Below are positions 50,203 to 59,262 of a stretch of DNA of 64,000 bases, in pieces. The position numbers were made by a program, and so were the translations under genes. This DNA comes from Blautia schinkii DSM 10518 (GTDB lineage Bacteria; Bacillota; Clostridia; Lachnospirales; Lachnospiraceae). The notes beneath the pieces were generated by a model, which was given only the letters and a program-made list of their open reading frames with translations, did not search any database and was not told the origin of the DNA. Position 1 is the first letter of the stretch. Each line of letters begins with the position of its first letter. Location of the stretch: assembly GCA_000702025.1 (NCBI GenBank), contig JNKJ01000006.1, positions 236,803 through 300,802 of the forward strand. The letters run 5' to 3'.

Positions 50203-50886
50203 TCAGTCCCGGCTGGGCACAAACAGATAGCCCTTATAGCGTTTGGTCTGTATGTAGTCGTGATCCGGGCAGAGCTCATAGAGCTTTTTGCGGATGCGTC
50301 CCATGATTACCTGGAGGGATTTGTGTCCCTTATTAATGGGAGCTTTCCAAACCGAGTCGTAAATCTGTTCCGGAGTATAAATTTCCTGTGGATGCTTTGC
50401 GAGGAAATACAGAACATCAAACTCGTAGGACGAGAAGACAACAGAGCGGTCTTCATAGCTTGCGCTGCAGGAGGCCGGACAGATAGAAAACGAACCGAAG
50501 GTAAGAGTCTTGGGCGGCTGGGCTGCCCTGCCGGAACGGATGCGTGCCTCCGCCCGAAGTCCAAGCTCCTTTAAGCTGTAAGGCTTGCAAACGTAGTCAT
50601 CACCTCCAATGGAGAGGCCTCTTATGCGGTTCTCTTCCTCTGTATATCCAGAAAGAAAAATAATCGGAACACTTGTCTTTAGCCGTATCTTTTCGCATAA
50701 CGCGAATCCGTTCATATCCGGTAAATCCACATCCAGAATAATGCAATCCAACGCATTGGATAAAATAATCTCTTCTGCTGCCCTGGCAGTATCTGTACAC
50801 ACAACCTCATATCCCAAAGACTCAAAATATGTACGATTATCCTTTAATGTTATTGGGTCATCATCTACTATTAAAATCTTGTACAT
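50203..50886 (-). CDS. OmpR/PhoB-family response regulator
   Basis: 227 residues. Receiver: 'ILIVDDDPITLKDN', Asp near 53 in 'DCIILDVDLPDMNGF', 'IFLSGYTEEENRIRGLSIGGDDYVCKPY' with the conserved Thr/Ser and Lys. Winged-helix DNA-binding domain from about 130: 'FSSYEFDVLYFLAKHPQEIYTPEQIYDSVWKAP', 'KSLQVIMGRIRKKLYELCPDHDYIQTKRYKGYLF'. All phosphotransfer residues are present. Probable partner of the kinase at 46483, although a gene on the other strand lies between them. An inverted repeat CATGAG-ATGC-CTCATG (50933-50948) with a further CTCATG (50960-50965) upstream may be its own binding site. Confidence 0.87.
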   Translation of the reverse strand: MYKILIVDDDPITLKDNRTYFESLGYEVVCTDTARAAEEIILSNALDCIILDVDLPDMNGFALCEKIRLKTSVPIIFLSGYTEEENRIRGLSIGGDDYVCKPYSLKELGLRAEARIRSGRAAQPPKTLTFGSFSICPASCSASYEDRSVVFSSYEFDVLYFLAKHPQEIYTPEQIYDSVWKAPINKGHKSLQVIMGRIRKKLYELCPDHDYIQTKRYKGYLFVPSRD

Positions 50887-51108
50887 TTTTCTCCTTTTAG
50901 TAAAGCATACTTTGATAATTCCGTTCGACAGCCATGAGATGCCTCATGCTGCACAGAGTCTCATGACTATCGGACGGTTGATAATGTTATATTGCACACC
51001 AATATCCGGGGAGATATTGGGTAATTTGAGTATATCATAAAAAAATTCAAATAAATTCAATTTTTTTACTTTGTAGTTAAACGTCAGGTAACAATTGCGC
51101 CCGGCCGC

Positions 51109-51136
51109 TTGTTTAATTGATAAAATGTTATAAAAT
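51109..51136 (+). promoter_or_regulatory. Promoter of the transporter/partner-switch locus
   Basis: TTGTTT (51109-51114), 16-bp spacer, TAAAAT (51131-51136), placing transcription start near 51142, exactly where the structured leader begins. Confidence 0.5.
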
Positions 51137-51140
51137 AAAG

Positions 51141-51232
51141 CCATGGTTTGTGGACGGGAGGCGAAACTGCCGCACGAATGGGGATAAGTTCCTGAAGAGT
51201 TTGCCATGCCTGACGGCGTGGCATTGTTTTTT
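51141..51232 (+). promoter_or_regulatory. Structured leader with intrinsic terminator (candidate riboswitch or attenuator)
   Basis: The leader from about 51141 is rich in G/C compared with its surroundings and ends with a hairpin TGCCATGCC-TGAC-GGCGTGGCA (51202-51223) followed by TTGTTTTTT, an intrinsic terminator 30 bp before the gene. Upstream, GGC-GAAACT-GCC and TGCCGCACG occur; TGCC..ACG could pair with CGTGGCA and so compete with the terminator. The layout (promoter, folded aptamer-like part, terminator, gene) is that of a transcriptional riboswitch. I could not assign a class with confidence. Confidence 0.55.
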
Positions 51233-51261
51233 CTAAAATTGTTTACCAAAGGGAGGGACTT

Positions 51262-52854
51262 ATGTTAAAGAATCGACAAGAACGCTATATGCTCACAAAT
51301 GAAACCATTGATCTGTTGTCCATATTATGTTTGGAAGCATTGACGGAAGCCGGGACAGAGGGAAAGGATATCATTCGTATACGGTTGTCTCTGGAAGAAA
51401 TCCTGGAGGTATGGAAAAAGGAGCTGGGAACTGCAGAAGTATATTTCCGTACGGGAAGAAAATTCGGCAGACAGTATATCGAGTTTGGTGTGAAAGGCCG
51501 ACAGCTTGATGTGATGAACGAAAAAGAAGATTTTTTTCTGTGCAGCAGGCTGCTTGCCCAGGCGGGTCTGAGCTTAGTGTATACATATCAGAACGGCGTA
51601 AACCGTTTGACAATAAATCCTCCCGGCAAAAAACAGACAGGACAAATAGTACAGCTTCTTTTGGCAATCTTGTGTGCAATTGTGCTGGGCTTTGTGGTAC
51701 GGGGACTCACGGATGTGTACAGTAATCGGGTCCAAATGGTGACAGAACCGCTTTTTCATATGCTTCTGGGACTGCTGCGCGCCATTTCTTCACCTTTGAT
51801 ATTTCTGTCAATCTGTTGGGGGATTATCAGCATTGGGGATTTATCGGCGGTTGGCACGATAGGGAAACAGGTTGCGTTAAGGTTCGTCATAAGCACCTTT
51901 CTCCTCTGCGCAGTCACAGCGCTTTTCATATGCTGGCTTTTTCCTCTCACACAGGGAGGAGCAGGGAATCTTTCAGGTGGAGCCGCGGATATTTATAAAA
52001 TGCTTCTGGATATCGTACCCTCAGATATTGTTTCACCGTTCTTGAACGGAAATGCGCTGCAGATTATCTTTCTCGGAGTGTGCACAGGCATTGCGCTGTT
52101 GGTGCTGGGGGACAGAGTGTCGGATGTCCGAAATATCATCATCCAGGCAAACGAGGTGGTACAGTTTTTTATGACACTGATGGGAAAGCTGATTCCATTT
52201 TTTGTTTTCTTGAGTATTTTCTGTGTGCTCCAGTCGGAATTCGGTGCAGGATTCACAGGCGTTGTCAAGGTTTTCATGATTGCGGTTCCGGGATGTGCAC
52301 TGGCAGTGGCCGTATATCTGTTGATGCTGAAGCTGCGTTTTAGGGTCGGGGTAAGGGTTCTCATAAAGAAAATGCTACCTACGTATCTGATTGGATTAAG
52401 CACGGCATCTTCGGCAGCGGCCTTTGCCACAAATTTGGAAACTTGTGAGAAGGAGCTTGGGATTCCGCGGAAGGTAGTTAATTTTGCCGTTCCGCTGGGG
52501 CAGGTTATTTATAAGCCGGGCGGAGTAATCGGATTTCTGACGGTTTCTCTGTGTATGGCACAATGCTACCAGGTAGATATTACTCCCGTGTGGCTGGTCA
52601 CCGCGGTTTTGATCGTTAGTCTTCTCGCCATGGCGGCGCCGCCGATTCCGGGCGGTGCGCTGACCTGCTATACGGTGATGTTTGGGCAGCTTGGCATTCC
52701 GGGGGAGGCCATTGCTGTGGCGGTTGCCATCAATTCCGTACTGGATTTTATCATGACGGCGGCAAACCTTACGTGTCTCCAGGCAGAAGCAGTGTTTGCT
52801 GCGGACCGCCTCAACATGCTGGACAAAGAAAAGCTTTACAAAAGGAAAAGGTGA
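51262..52854 (+). CDS. Dicarboxylate/amino-acid:cation symporter (DAACS) with N-terminal GHKL-like domain
   Basis: 530 residues from ATG 51262 (AGGGAGGG site). Residues 1-120 are a soluble domain resembling a degenerate GHKL ATPase: 'IIRIRLSLEEILEVWKKEL' in N-box position with the Asn lost, then strands, then 'SRLLAQAGLSLVYTYQNGVNRLTI'. Residues 128-530 are the DAACS transporter: about eight helices, hairpin 1 serine-rich loop 'LIGLSTASSAAAFATNLETCEK', helix 7 'VNFAVPLGQVIYKPGG' and hairpin 2 'AAPPIPGGALTCYTVMFGQLGIPGEA'. It should import dicarboxylates, glutamate or neutral amino acids with Na+ or H+. It is the first gene of the partner-switch locus. The fused N-terminal domain is unusual. 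Confidence 0.82.
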   Translation: MLKNRQERYMLTNETIDLLSILCLEALTEAGTEGKDIIRIRLSLEEILEVWKKELGTAEVYFRTGRKFGRQYIEFGVKGRQLDVMNEKEDFFLCSRLLAQAGLSLVYTYQNGVNRLTINPPGKKQTGQIVQLLLAILCAIVLGFVVRGLTDVYSNRVQMVTEPLFHMLLGLLRAISSPLIFLSICWGIISIGDLSAVGTIGKQVALRFVISTFLLCAVTALFICWLFPLTQGGAGNLSGGAADIYKMLLDIVPSDIVSPFLNGNALQIIFLGVCTGIALLVLGDRVSDVRNIIIQANEVVQFFMTLMGKLIPFFVFLSIFCVLQSEFGAGFTGVVKVFMIAVPGCALAVAVYLLMLKLRFRVGVRVLIKKMLPTYLIGLSTASSAAAFATNLETCEKELGIPRKVVNFAVPLGQVIYKPGGVIGFLTVSLCMAQCYQVDITPVWLVTAVLIVSLLAMAAPPIPGGALTCYTVMFGQLGIPGEAIAVAVAINSVLDFIMTAANLTCLQAEAVFAADRLNMLDKEKLYKRKR

Positions 52855-52865
52855 GGTAAGAGACG

Positions 52866-53642
52866 ATGGAGGACTACAATTATGAAATTGCCCTGATCAC
52901 AGCGACAAAAATGGAGACTGCGGCAGTGATGCAGATGTACAGAAATTGGGTAAAAATATATCTCGATAATGATACACAGACTTATTATGAAACAGGCTTT
53001 CTCCGTGACGGAAAGCAGTACAGGATTGTCACCACACAGCAGAATGCCATGGGAATGACTGTTGCGGCAACGCTTTCCATGAAGCTCATTGAGCATTTCC
53101 GGCCAAGGTATCTGATTGCGGTAGGCATTGCGGCAGGTGTGGCTCTGGAGGACGTGGAGGAGCAGATGTACGGAGACGTGGTGGTGGCGGATGAAATGTG
53201 GGATTATGCCACCGGGAAATTTGTAAGCCCGGATAAGTCTGATATACGGTATGGAAATGTAGGATTTCTTCCCCGTCCGACGGTGATAAAAATAAGCCCG
53301 GAGCTTCGCAGATGTGTGGAGAGGGCGGCTGATTCCGAGAAAAATCAATGTCATGTATATATCGGCGCTATGGCCACAGGGTGTGCAGTGGTGGCTAACC
53401 GGGAAATCCTGGATAAGCAGATACATTCACAGTTCCGGCATACCGTTGCCCTGGATATGGAGGCCTACGGCATAGCTTATGCGGCAGAAAATGCAACCGC
53501 ACCCCGGCCGGAGTCGCTGATCATTAAAAGTATCAGCGATTTTGCCGACAGCAGCAAGGACGACCAGTATCAGAAATTTGCAGCTTATACCAGCGCAGAA
53601 TTTGCAAGACTTTTATATGAAGAATTTCTGCCGTTGGACTAG
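52866..53642 (+). CDS. Nucleoside-phosphorylase-fold protein (MTA/SAH nucleosidase-like)
   Basis: 258 residues from ATG 52866, 11 bp after the symporter gene (GGTGAGGTAAGAG site). PNP/UDP-phosphorylase fold: 'EIALITATKMETAAVMQMY', 'AMGMTVAATLSMKLIEHFRPRYLIAVGIAAGV', 'YGDVVVADEMWDYATGK', 'VALDMEAYGIAYAA' with the purine/ribose-contacting Met-Glu, and 'LIIKSISDFADSSKDD' with the catalytic Asp. It resembles 5'-methylthioadenosine/S-adenosylhomocysteine nucleosidase but with an unusual N-terminal part. This variant fold is also found as a signalling module. It may make or break a nucleoside signal for the locus. Confidence 0.75.
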   Translation: MEDYNYEIALITATKMETAAVMQMYRNWVKIYLDNDTQTYYETGFLRDGKQYRIVTTQQNAMGMTVAATLSMKLIEHFRPRYLIAVGIAAGVALEDVEEQMYGDVVVADEMWDYATGKFVSPDKSDIRYGNVGFLPRPTVIKISPELRRCVERAADSEKNQCHVYIGAMATGCAVVANREILDKQIHSQFRHTVALDMEAYGIAYAAENATAPRPESLIIKSISDFADSSKDDQYQKFAAYTSAEFARLLYEEFLPLD

Positions 53643-53773
53643 AAGAATAATAGGGGTATTTCCGTTCCCGGCAGTGACGAAATAAAAAGAACAGGGATGC
53701 ACTACCGTACCTGTAAAAGCAGAGATACAAAAAAATAAAGCATAAAATGCAAAGCAAGAAAAGGAGAATTATT

Positions 53774-54070
53774 ATGACCATCAACAAATTTGTAAACGGA
53801 ACAGAATTGACACTTGAAGTAGCAGGAAGACTGGACACGGTTACGGCTCCGGAGCTGGAGGCTGTGTTAAAGGTGTCGGTGAACGGCATTACGAAGCTGA
53901 TTTTTGACTTTGCTTCCCTTGAGTATGTTTCTTCCGCCGGACTGCGGGTTCTGCTTTCCGCGCAGAAGGCTATGAACAAGCAGGGAATTATGGTGATAAG
54001 AAATGTCTGCGAAACAGTAATGGAAGTGTTTGAAATCACGGGATTTTCGGACATTTTAACTATAGAGTAG
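53774..54070 (+). CDS. STAS-domain anti-sigma-factor antagonist-like protein
   Basis: 98 residues from ATG 53774 (AAAGGAG site). A full STAS domain: 'NGTELTLEVAGRLDTVTAPELEAVL', 'KLIFDFASLEYVSSAGLRVLLSAQKAMN', 'VMEVFEITGFSDILTI'. The phosphorylatable Ser lies in 'YVSSAGLR' (Ser53/Ser54). SpoIIAA/RsbV-type proteins switch partners: unphosphorylated they bind the GHKL kinase, phosphorylated they let go. The kinase-like gene follows 97 bp downstream, and a phosphatase is encoded at the end of the window. It closely resembles the STAS domain of the fusion at 58087. Confidence 0.9.
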   Translation: MTINKFVNGTELTLEVAGRLDTVTAPELEAVLKVSVNGITKLIFDFASLEYVSSAGLRVLLSAQKAMNKQGIMVIRNVCETVMEVFEITGFSDILTIE

Positions 54071-54167
54071 GCAGCGCTCTCGTCTATACATTGTACATAA
54101 GAAAAAGCAGGCGGTAGCAGCAGCTTATTAAAGAGCAGACACGAGCAGCTAATGGGGAGGAGACGCT

Positions 54168-54536
54168 ATGAAAGAGATAGGAGTAGATGTGTGTGCAGAG
54201 AATATAGAACAGATTATGCTTTTTGTGAATGAGCAGCTAGAAAGCTTTAAATGTCCGGTTAAGGCGCAGATGCAGATGAATATTGTGATAGATGAACTGT
54301 TTGGAAATATTACGCGCTGTGCAGGCAATCCGGAGGCTTTGGAGGAGTGTCCGCCTTTGATGTGTGTGAAGGTAAATGAGAATCCTTTATCCGTTATCAT
54401 CACGTTTATGGCTCTATCCGGCAGGCAGGAGGAAATCAGCGGGCTGGGAAGCTATATAGCGGATAAGTGTATGGACGAAATTTCCTACGAATACACAGAT
54501 GGACAGCATATTTTGACAATTATGAAACACATGTAG
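54168..54536 (+). CDS. RsbW/SpoIIAB-like GHKL serine kinase
   Basis: 122 residues from ATG 54168 (GGGGAGGAG site). HATPase_c_2 fold: 'IEQIMLFVNEQLESFKCPVKAQMQMNIVIDELFGNITRCA' with N-box Glu and Asn, and C-terminal 'GLGSYIADKCMDEISYEYTDGQHILTIMKHM' with the glycine box. The central ADP-contact motif (DxGxP) is not clear ('LSVIITFMALSG'), so ATP binding may be weak. It is the expected partner of the adjacent STAS protein. No sigma factor is near, so its other partner may be a transporter-fused domain or a protein elsewhere. Confidence 0.83.
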   Translation: MKEIGVDVCAENIEQIMLFVNEQLESFKCPVKAQMQMNIVIDELFGNITRCAGNPEALEECPPLMCVKVNENPLSVIITFMALSGRQEEISGLGSYIADKCMDEISYEYTDGQHILTIMKHM

Positions 54537-54560
54537 GGGAAAGGAACAGGTTAAAGGCAA

Positions 54561-57500
54561 ATGACACAAACAAGTAAAAAGAGAGTGGTAATCTCCATTG
54601 TTATGCTGATTCTGGCGCTTACCTGCCTGGCAGGCTGCGGGGAAAAAGAACAGGAGGCAACGGTTTACAAATCCCTGGAGGATTTTAACGGAACGACCAT
54701 TGCAACCCTGACGGGTTCGCTGTATGACCAGGTACTGGATAAAACCTTCGATGGATTGAAGTACAACCATTATGATGACTTGGCCACACAGCTTGAAGCT
54801 CTGAAAAAGGGTGATGTGGAGGCGGTAGCCTTAGACAGCCCGGTAGCCCAGATGGCCGCGGCACAAAGACCGGGGGAATTCACTGTATTTCCGGAGGTGA
54901 TCTCCAATGATGACTACAGCATGATTTTGAAAAAGGGAAGTCCTCTCACCGGAAAGGTTTCGGAGGTTGTAAATGAGTTAAAGGAAGACGGGACGGTAGC
55001 TGAACTGGCAGAGAAGTGGTTAAGCGGTGACGAGGAGAAAATGCGTATTGACTGGTCACAATATGACGTGTCGGAACGTACCAACGGAACCCTCCGCTTT
55101 GCATTTGACGGGACAAATATGCCCATGCTGTATATCGGCAATGACGGACAGCCTGCCGGAATGGAGACAGAGCTGGTGCTGAAAATCGCGGACAAGCTTG
55201 ATATGGGCGTGGATTTGATCGAGACGAAATTTGCTTCTCTTGTTCCGTTTATCCAACAGGAAAAGGCAGACATTGCGGCGTGCTGTATTATTGTGACGGA
55301 GGAGCGTGCTGAGAGCGTAGACTTCTGTGATTCTTATTATTCAGGTGGTACTGTTTTTCTCTGCCGCTCGGAAAATGTGGAAAATGCAGGAACACAAAAT
55401 ATTGATCTTAATGACAAGTCCAAGATTATTGCTGTGGAAACCGGAGCGACCACAGAAACTATCGCAAAGGAACTTTATCCGGAAGCACAGTTTATTATTG
55501 TGCCTGACGCCTCAAACGGTTTTCTTGCCGTGAAGGATGGAAAGGCAGATGCCTACTCCGTGGATAAGACAACTTATGACTGTTATGTGGAAGGGGGAAA
55601 TACCGGGCTTTGCATCAATGGGAATACAACTGTTGGGGAGCCTTTCAATGTGGCTGTGGCCATCAGCCCTGTGTCGGAAATTCCGGATGCGGAAGAGAAA
55701 ATCAATGGTTTCCTCCAGGAAATGTGGGACAATGGGACACTTGATGACATGGATGAGCGGTGGGTAAAACAGCATGACTATACAATGCCGGAAATCGAGG
55801 AAGTGAAAAACCCTGATTTTACAATCATCGTCGGCACCACTGGTCTGGTGGAGCCATATTCCTTTTACCAGGGCACAGAGCTTACAGGTCATGATTTAGA
55901 AATGATGAAACGTTTTGCCCTTTGGTGCAATGCGGCTCTTGAGGTGGAGACCTATGACTGGGACGGTATTACACCTGCCTGCGTATCCGGCAAGGTTGAC
56001 TATATCATGTCCAACTTGTTTGAGACGCCGGAAAAGAGAGAGGTTATGGCGTTTTCTATTGCGTATAAATATGTTGACACTGTTATGGTGGTGGCAGATA
56101 AGCAAAAGGCGCCGGAGAAGATTGGCTTTTTCGAAGGTGTGGTGAACAGCTTTGAAAAGACCTTTATCCGTGAAAGCCGCTGGCGGCTTATTGTGGACGG
56201 CTTGCTGGTAACTCTTGAAATTGCACTTCTTTCCGGTTTGTTCGGAACGGTTTTAGGCTTCCTCCTGTGTCTGTGGCTCAGATGCAGAAACCGGGCTCTT
56301 TCTACAATTGCAAAGGCAATCTGCCGTGTGATGGAGGGCGTGCCAAGCTTAGTTGTGCTGATGATCATTTATTTTGTGGTGTTTGCCTCTGTTAAGAAGA
56401 TGCCCCCGGTGTTAGTGGCAATTATCTCGTTTTCGCTGATTTTTGCGGTAGCGGTGGCGGGAATCCTGAATACCGGAATCAACACGGTGGAGGCCGGACA
56501 ATGGGAGGCAGCAGAAGCTCTTGGATTTGGAAGAGGGAAAACCTTCATGCGCATTATTATGCCTCAGGCTGTGCGCAAGGTCCTGCCGATTTACAGGGGT
56601 GAGTTTGTCACCATGCTGAAGCTTACCTCCATTGTGGGTTACATATCCATTGAGGATTTGACAAAGGCCGGAGATATTATCAGGAGCCGTACTTATGATG
56701 CATTTTTCCCGTTGATCACCACAGCGGTGATTTACTTCCTGATTTCCGCGGTTGCTGCTTTTGCTATCGCAAGGGTGGAACTCAAGCTTGACGTGAAACA
56801 TGCTCCCCGTAAGTATCCAAAGGGAGTGGAGGTTCATACAGACCTGGGCATGGCGGCTGAGGTGGCCAACGACTATGAGAAGGGGGACCTCATCCATGTG
56901 GAGCACTTGAAAAAGGAGTATCCGGATGTGACCCCGCTGAAGGATGTGAATACCGTTATCCGCCGCGGAGAGGTGATTACCATTATTGGTCCGTCGGGAA
57001 CAGGTAAATCTACCTTCCTGAGGTGTATTAACCGATTGGAGACACCGACAGACGGTGAAATACGCATCTTTGGCGAGGACACGGGCAAAAAGGAAACCGA
57101 TTTGTGCCGGCTCAGACAGCGCATGGGTATGGTTTTCCAGAGCTTTAACCTGTTTCCTCACCTGACAGTGATTGAGAATGTGATGCTTGCGCCCACGCTT
57201 TTGAAGGGAGAATCCAGGCAGGAAGCATTTGATTATGGTATACAGCTTTTGAAAACAGTTGGTATGGCGGAGAAAGCGCTGGCTTATCCGGATGAGCTTT
57301 CCGGAGGACAGAAGCAGCGTGCGGCTATTGCCCGGACACTTGCAATGCGGCCGGAGATTGTGCTTTTTGACGAGCCTACCAGCGCGTTGGACCCGACCAT
57401 GGTGGGTGAGGTTCTGGCAGTTATCAGACAATTGGCTGCCCGGGGGCTTACCATGATGATCGTTACTCATGAGATGAAATTCGCGAGAGACGTGAGTACG

Positions 57501-57968
57501 CGTATTTTCTATATGGACCAGGGGGTGATTTATGAGGAGGGAACACCGGAGGAGATTTTTGACACGCCAAGGAAGGACAGGACTGTGGCGTTTGTGAAGC
57601 GGTTGAAGGTGCTGAGCTTCAGGATTACGTCGCCGGATTATGACTTTATTGCCATGAGTGAATCTCTCCAGCAGTTTGGTGAGAAGCATTTCTTAGACCG
57701 CCGCCGTATAGAGAATCTGCGGCGAGCATTCGAGGAAATCTGTGCCCTGAACATTGTTCCCAACCGGGACAGAGGCGGAGCGCTTGAGATTTCCACGGAA
57801 TACTATGAGGTGGATAAGAAGCTGGCTATGTGCTTCATCTGGAGCGGAAGTAAGTACAATCCTCTTGAGGAAGGCGATGAGATTTCCATACGCCTGGTGA
57901 AATCCATCCTTACCTACAGTGACTTCGCTTACGAAAAAGGGAAAAACCGGTTATATATTGCATTATAA
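54561..57968 (+). CDS. All-in-one amino-acid ABC importer: binding modules, permease, ATPase and C-terminal GHKL-like domain
   Basis: 1135 residues, ATG 54561 after 24 bp. Lipoprotein signal with Cys near 25 ('LALTCLAGC'). Three family-3 binding-protein modules follow: about 35-155 (partial), 177-405 (complete, '[16 protein letters not shown]') and 419-515. The permease (about 540-740) has '[28 protein letters not shown]'. The ATPase has Walker A near 810 ('GPSGTGKST'), '[15 protein letters not shown]' near 913 and '[11 protein letters not shown]' near 933. The last 118 residues resemble a GHKL domain ('[15 protein letters not shown]', '[21 protein letters not shown]', 'NRLYIAL'). Such a complete importer in one chain is very rare. 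Polar amino acids are likely substrates. Confidence 0.85.
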   Translation: MTQTSKKRVVISIVMLILALTCLAGCGEKEQEATVYKSLEDFNGTTIATLTGSLYDQVLDKTFDGLKYNHYDDLATQLEALKKGDVEAVALDSPVAQMAAAQRPGEFTVFPEVISNDDYSMILKKGSPLTGKVSEVVNELKEDGTVAELAEKWLSGDEEKMRIDWSQYDVSERTNGTLRFAFDGTNMPMLYIGNDGQPAGMETELVLKIADKLDMGVDLIETKFASLVPFIQQEKADIAACCIIVTEERAESVDFCDSYYSGGTVFLCRSENVENAGTQNIDLNDKSKIIAVETGATTETIAKELYPEAQFIIVPDASNGFLAVKDGKADAYSVDKTTYDCYVEGGNTGLCINGNTTVGEPFNVAVAISPVSEIPDAEEKINGFLQEMWDNGTLDDMDERWVKQHDYTMPEIEEVKNPDFTIIVGTTGLVEPYSFYQGTELTGHDLEMMKRFALWCNAALEVETYDWDGITPACVSGKVDYIMSNLFETPEKREVMAFSIAYKYVDTVMVVADKQKAPEKIGFFEGVVNSFEKTFIRESRWRLIVDGLLVTLEIALLSGLFGTVLGFLLCLWLRCRNRALSTIAKAICRVMEGVPSLVVLMIIYFVVFASVKKMPPVLVAIISFSLIFAVAVAGILNTGINTVEAGQWEAAEALGFGRGKTFMRIIMPQAVRKVLPIYRGEFVTMLKLTSIVGYISIEDLTKAGDIIRSRTYDAFFPLITTAVIYFLISAVAAFAIARVELKLDVKHAPRKYPKGVEVHTDLGMAAEVANDYEKGDLIHVEHLKKEYPDVTPLKDVNTVIRRGEVITIIGPSGTGKSTFLRCINRLETPTDGEIRIFGEDTGKKETDLCRLRQRMGMVFQSFNLFPHLTVIENVMLAPTLLKGESRQEAFDYGIQLLKTVGMAEKALAYPDELSGGQKQRAAIARTLAMRPEIVLFDEPTSALDPTMVGEVLAVIRQLAARGLTMMIVTHEMKFARDVSTRIFYMDQGVIYEEGTPEEIFDTPRKDRTVAFVKRLKVLSFRITSPDYDFIAMSESLQQFGEKHFLDRRRIENLRRAFEEICALNIVPNRDRGGALEISTEYYEVDKKLAMCFIWSGSKYNPLEEGDEISIRLVKSILTYSDFAYEKGKNRLYIAL

Positions 57969-58086
57969 AAGGGGACTTATAAAAGGACATGCGGACAGGG
58001 CTGTACATTTGTGCAAATAAGTGTGCCATTTGTACAGCCGCTGTGTGGGATTTTCATAATAGAGAATGTAGAGAATGGAGAAATTT

Positions 58087-59262
58087 ATGGATTACGATTA
58101 TACAGACAGCAGGCTTACTATCAAGCTTTGCGGCAGAATCGATTCGGCAAATGCGGTTTCTGCGGAGGATGAGATTTTCGGGTTGATTGGGACTTGTAAT
58201 CCTGCGGGGATTGTATTGGACGCAAAAGAGCTGGAGTACATTTCCAGTGCGGGGCTTAGAGTGGTTCTGAAAATTAAGAAGAAAATTACCGAAACGGAGA
58301 TTATCAATGCTTCCTCAGAGGTCTACGAGGTTTTTCAGATGACCGGCTTTTGCGATATCATTGATATCAAAAAGGCAATGCGGGAGATTTCTGTGGAGGG
58401 CTGCGAAAAAATAGGCGCAGGCGCTCACGGAACAGTCTACCGTCTGGACGGGGATACGATTGTAAAGGTTTATAATGACAAGGAGCCCTTAAGCTCCATT
58501 GAGCATGAAATTGAATACGCCAGAAGTGCATTTGTATTGGGTGTTCCCACAGCCATTCCCTTTGATGTGGTAAGGTGCGGGGACAGCTACGGGGCTGTGT
58601 TTGAGCTGATTGAAGCAACTACGCTTTCGGATGCCATGAACAGGCATCCGGAAAATTACGCGGATTATTCACGAAAATATACGGAGCTGATACAGACCCT
58701 TCACAGCACAGAGGGTGATACAAGCCGTTTATCCGATATCAGAGAGCATTACCACCAATGGGCAGAGGATATGCGGAAATTCCTGACGGAAAAGGAGATC
58801 ACGGTGCTGCATGATATTGTGGCCTCCGTACCTGACAGAAAAACGCTGGTGCACGGGGACATTCATCCCAATAATCTGATGCTCCAGGGGAATGAGCTTG
58901 TAATCATTGATATGGCGGCAATTACATACGGCCACCCGGTGTTTGATTATGCGGGAATGGCGCTCTCTCATGTGATGAGCGGGGCGGGAGGTGCGGATAT
59001 GACGAAGCGTATTATTGGTATTGATTATCCGGTGGCTTTGAAGCTGTGGGACGACCTTATTAAGGCGGATTACGGTGGCCGCGGGGAGGATGAGCTGGCC
59101 AGGATCAAGGAGGTTCTCACCGGGTTTGGCTGGGTGAAATATTCGGTGGCGCCTGCTGTGAATAAGAATCAGAATCCGAGGATCACGGAGATGGTGATTC
59201 GGAATGCGAAAACACATTTCCTGCCTGGGGCGGGGAAACTGATTGGGGCGGTTGATTTTTAA
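58087..59262 (+). CDS. STAS domain fused to an aminoglycoside-phosphotransferase-like kinase
   Basis: 391 residues; ATG 58087 is chosen because GGAG lies seven bases upstream. Residues 1-100 are a STAS domain ('RLTIKLCGRIDSANAVSAEDEI', 'LEYISSAGLRVVLKIKK', 'VYEVFQMTGFCDII') with Ser53/Ser54 conserved. Residues about 105-360 form an APH/choline-kinase-like fold: 'GAHGTVYRLDGDTIVKVYND' (G-loop and Lys), 'VHGDIHPNNLML' (HGDxxxxN), 'VIIDMAAITYGHPVFDYA' (metal-binding Asp). It could phosphorylate a small molecule or protein and is linked through STAS to the GHKL proteins of the locus. No antibiotic target is implied. Confidence 0.85.
   Translation: MDYDYTDSRLTIKLCGRIDSANAVSAEDEIFGLIGTCNPAGIVLDAKELEYISSAGLRVVLKIKKKITETEIINASSEVYEVFQMTGFCDIIDIKKAMREISVEGCEKIGAGAHGTVYRLDGDTIVKVYNDKEPLSSIEHEIEYARSAFVLGVPTAIPFDVVRCGDSYGAVFELIEATTLSDAMNRHPENYADYSRKYTELIQTLHSTEGDTSRLSDIREHYHQWAEDMRKFLTEKEITVLHDIVASVPDRKTLVHGDIHPNNLMLQGNELVIIDMAAITYGHPVFDYAGMALSHVMSGAGGADMTKRIIGIDYPVALKLWDDLIKADYGGRGEDELARIKEVLTGFGWVKYSVAPAVNKNQNPRITEMVIRNAKTHFLPGAGKLIGAVDF

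Larger units (their letters stand above)
50887..51261. other. 375-bp divergent intergenic region
   Basis: Holds the upstream region of the OmpR-type gene (CATGAG/CTCATG repeats at 50933-50965), an A/T-rich centre with little structure, and from 51109 the promoter and structured leader of the symporter gene. No ORF of interest. Confidence 0.6.

Noticed and set aside
56412..57689. 425-codon minus-strand frame opposite the ABC fusion gene
   Set aside because: Composition and position show it is the mirror of the permease and ATPase codons; its translation is rich in His/Cys/Arg with no domain.
58087..59262. Antibiotic resistance phosphotransferase
   Set aside because: The APH-like fold is shared by many kinases; fusion to a STAS domain and the gene context speak against drug modification.
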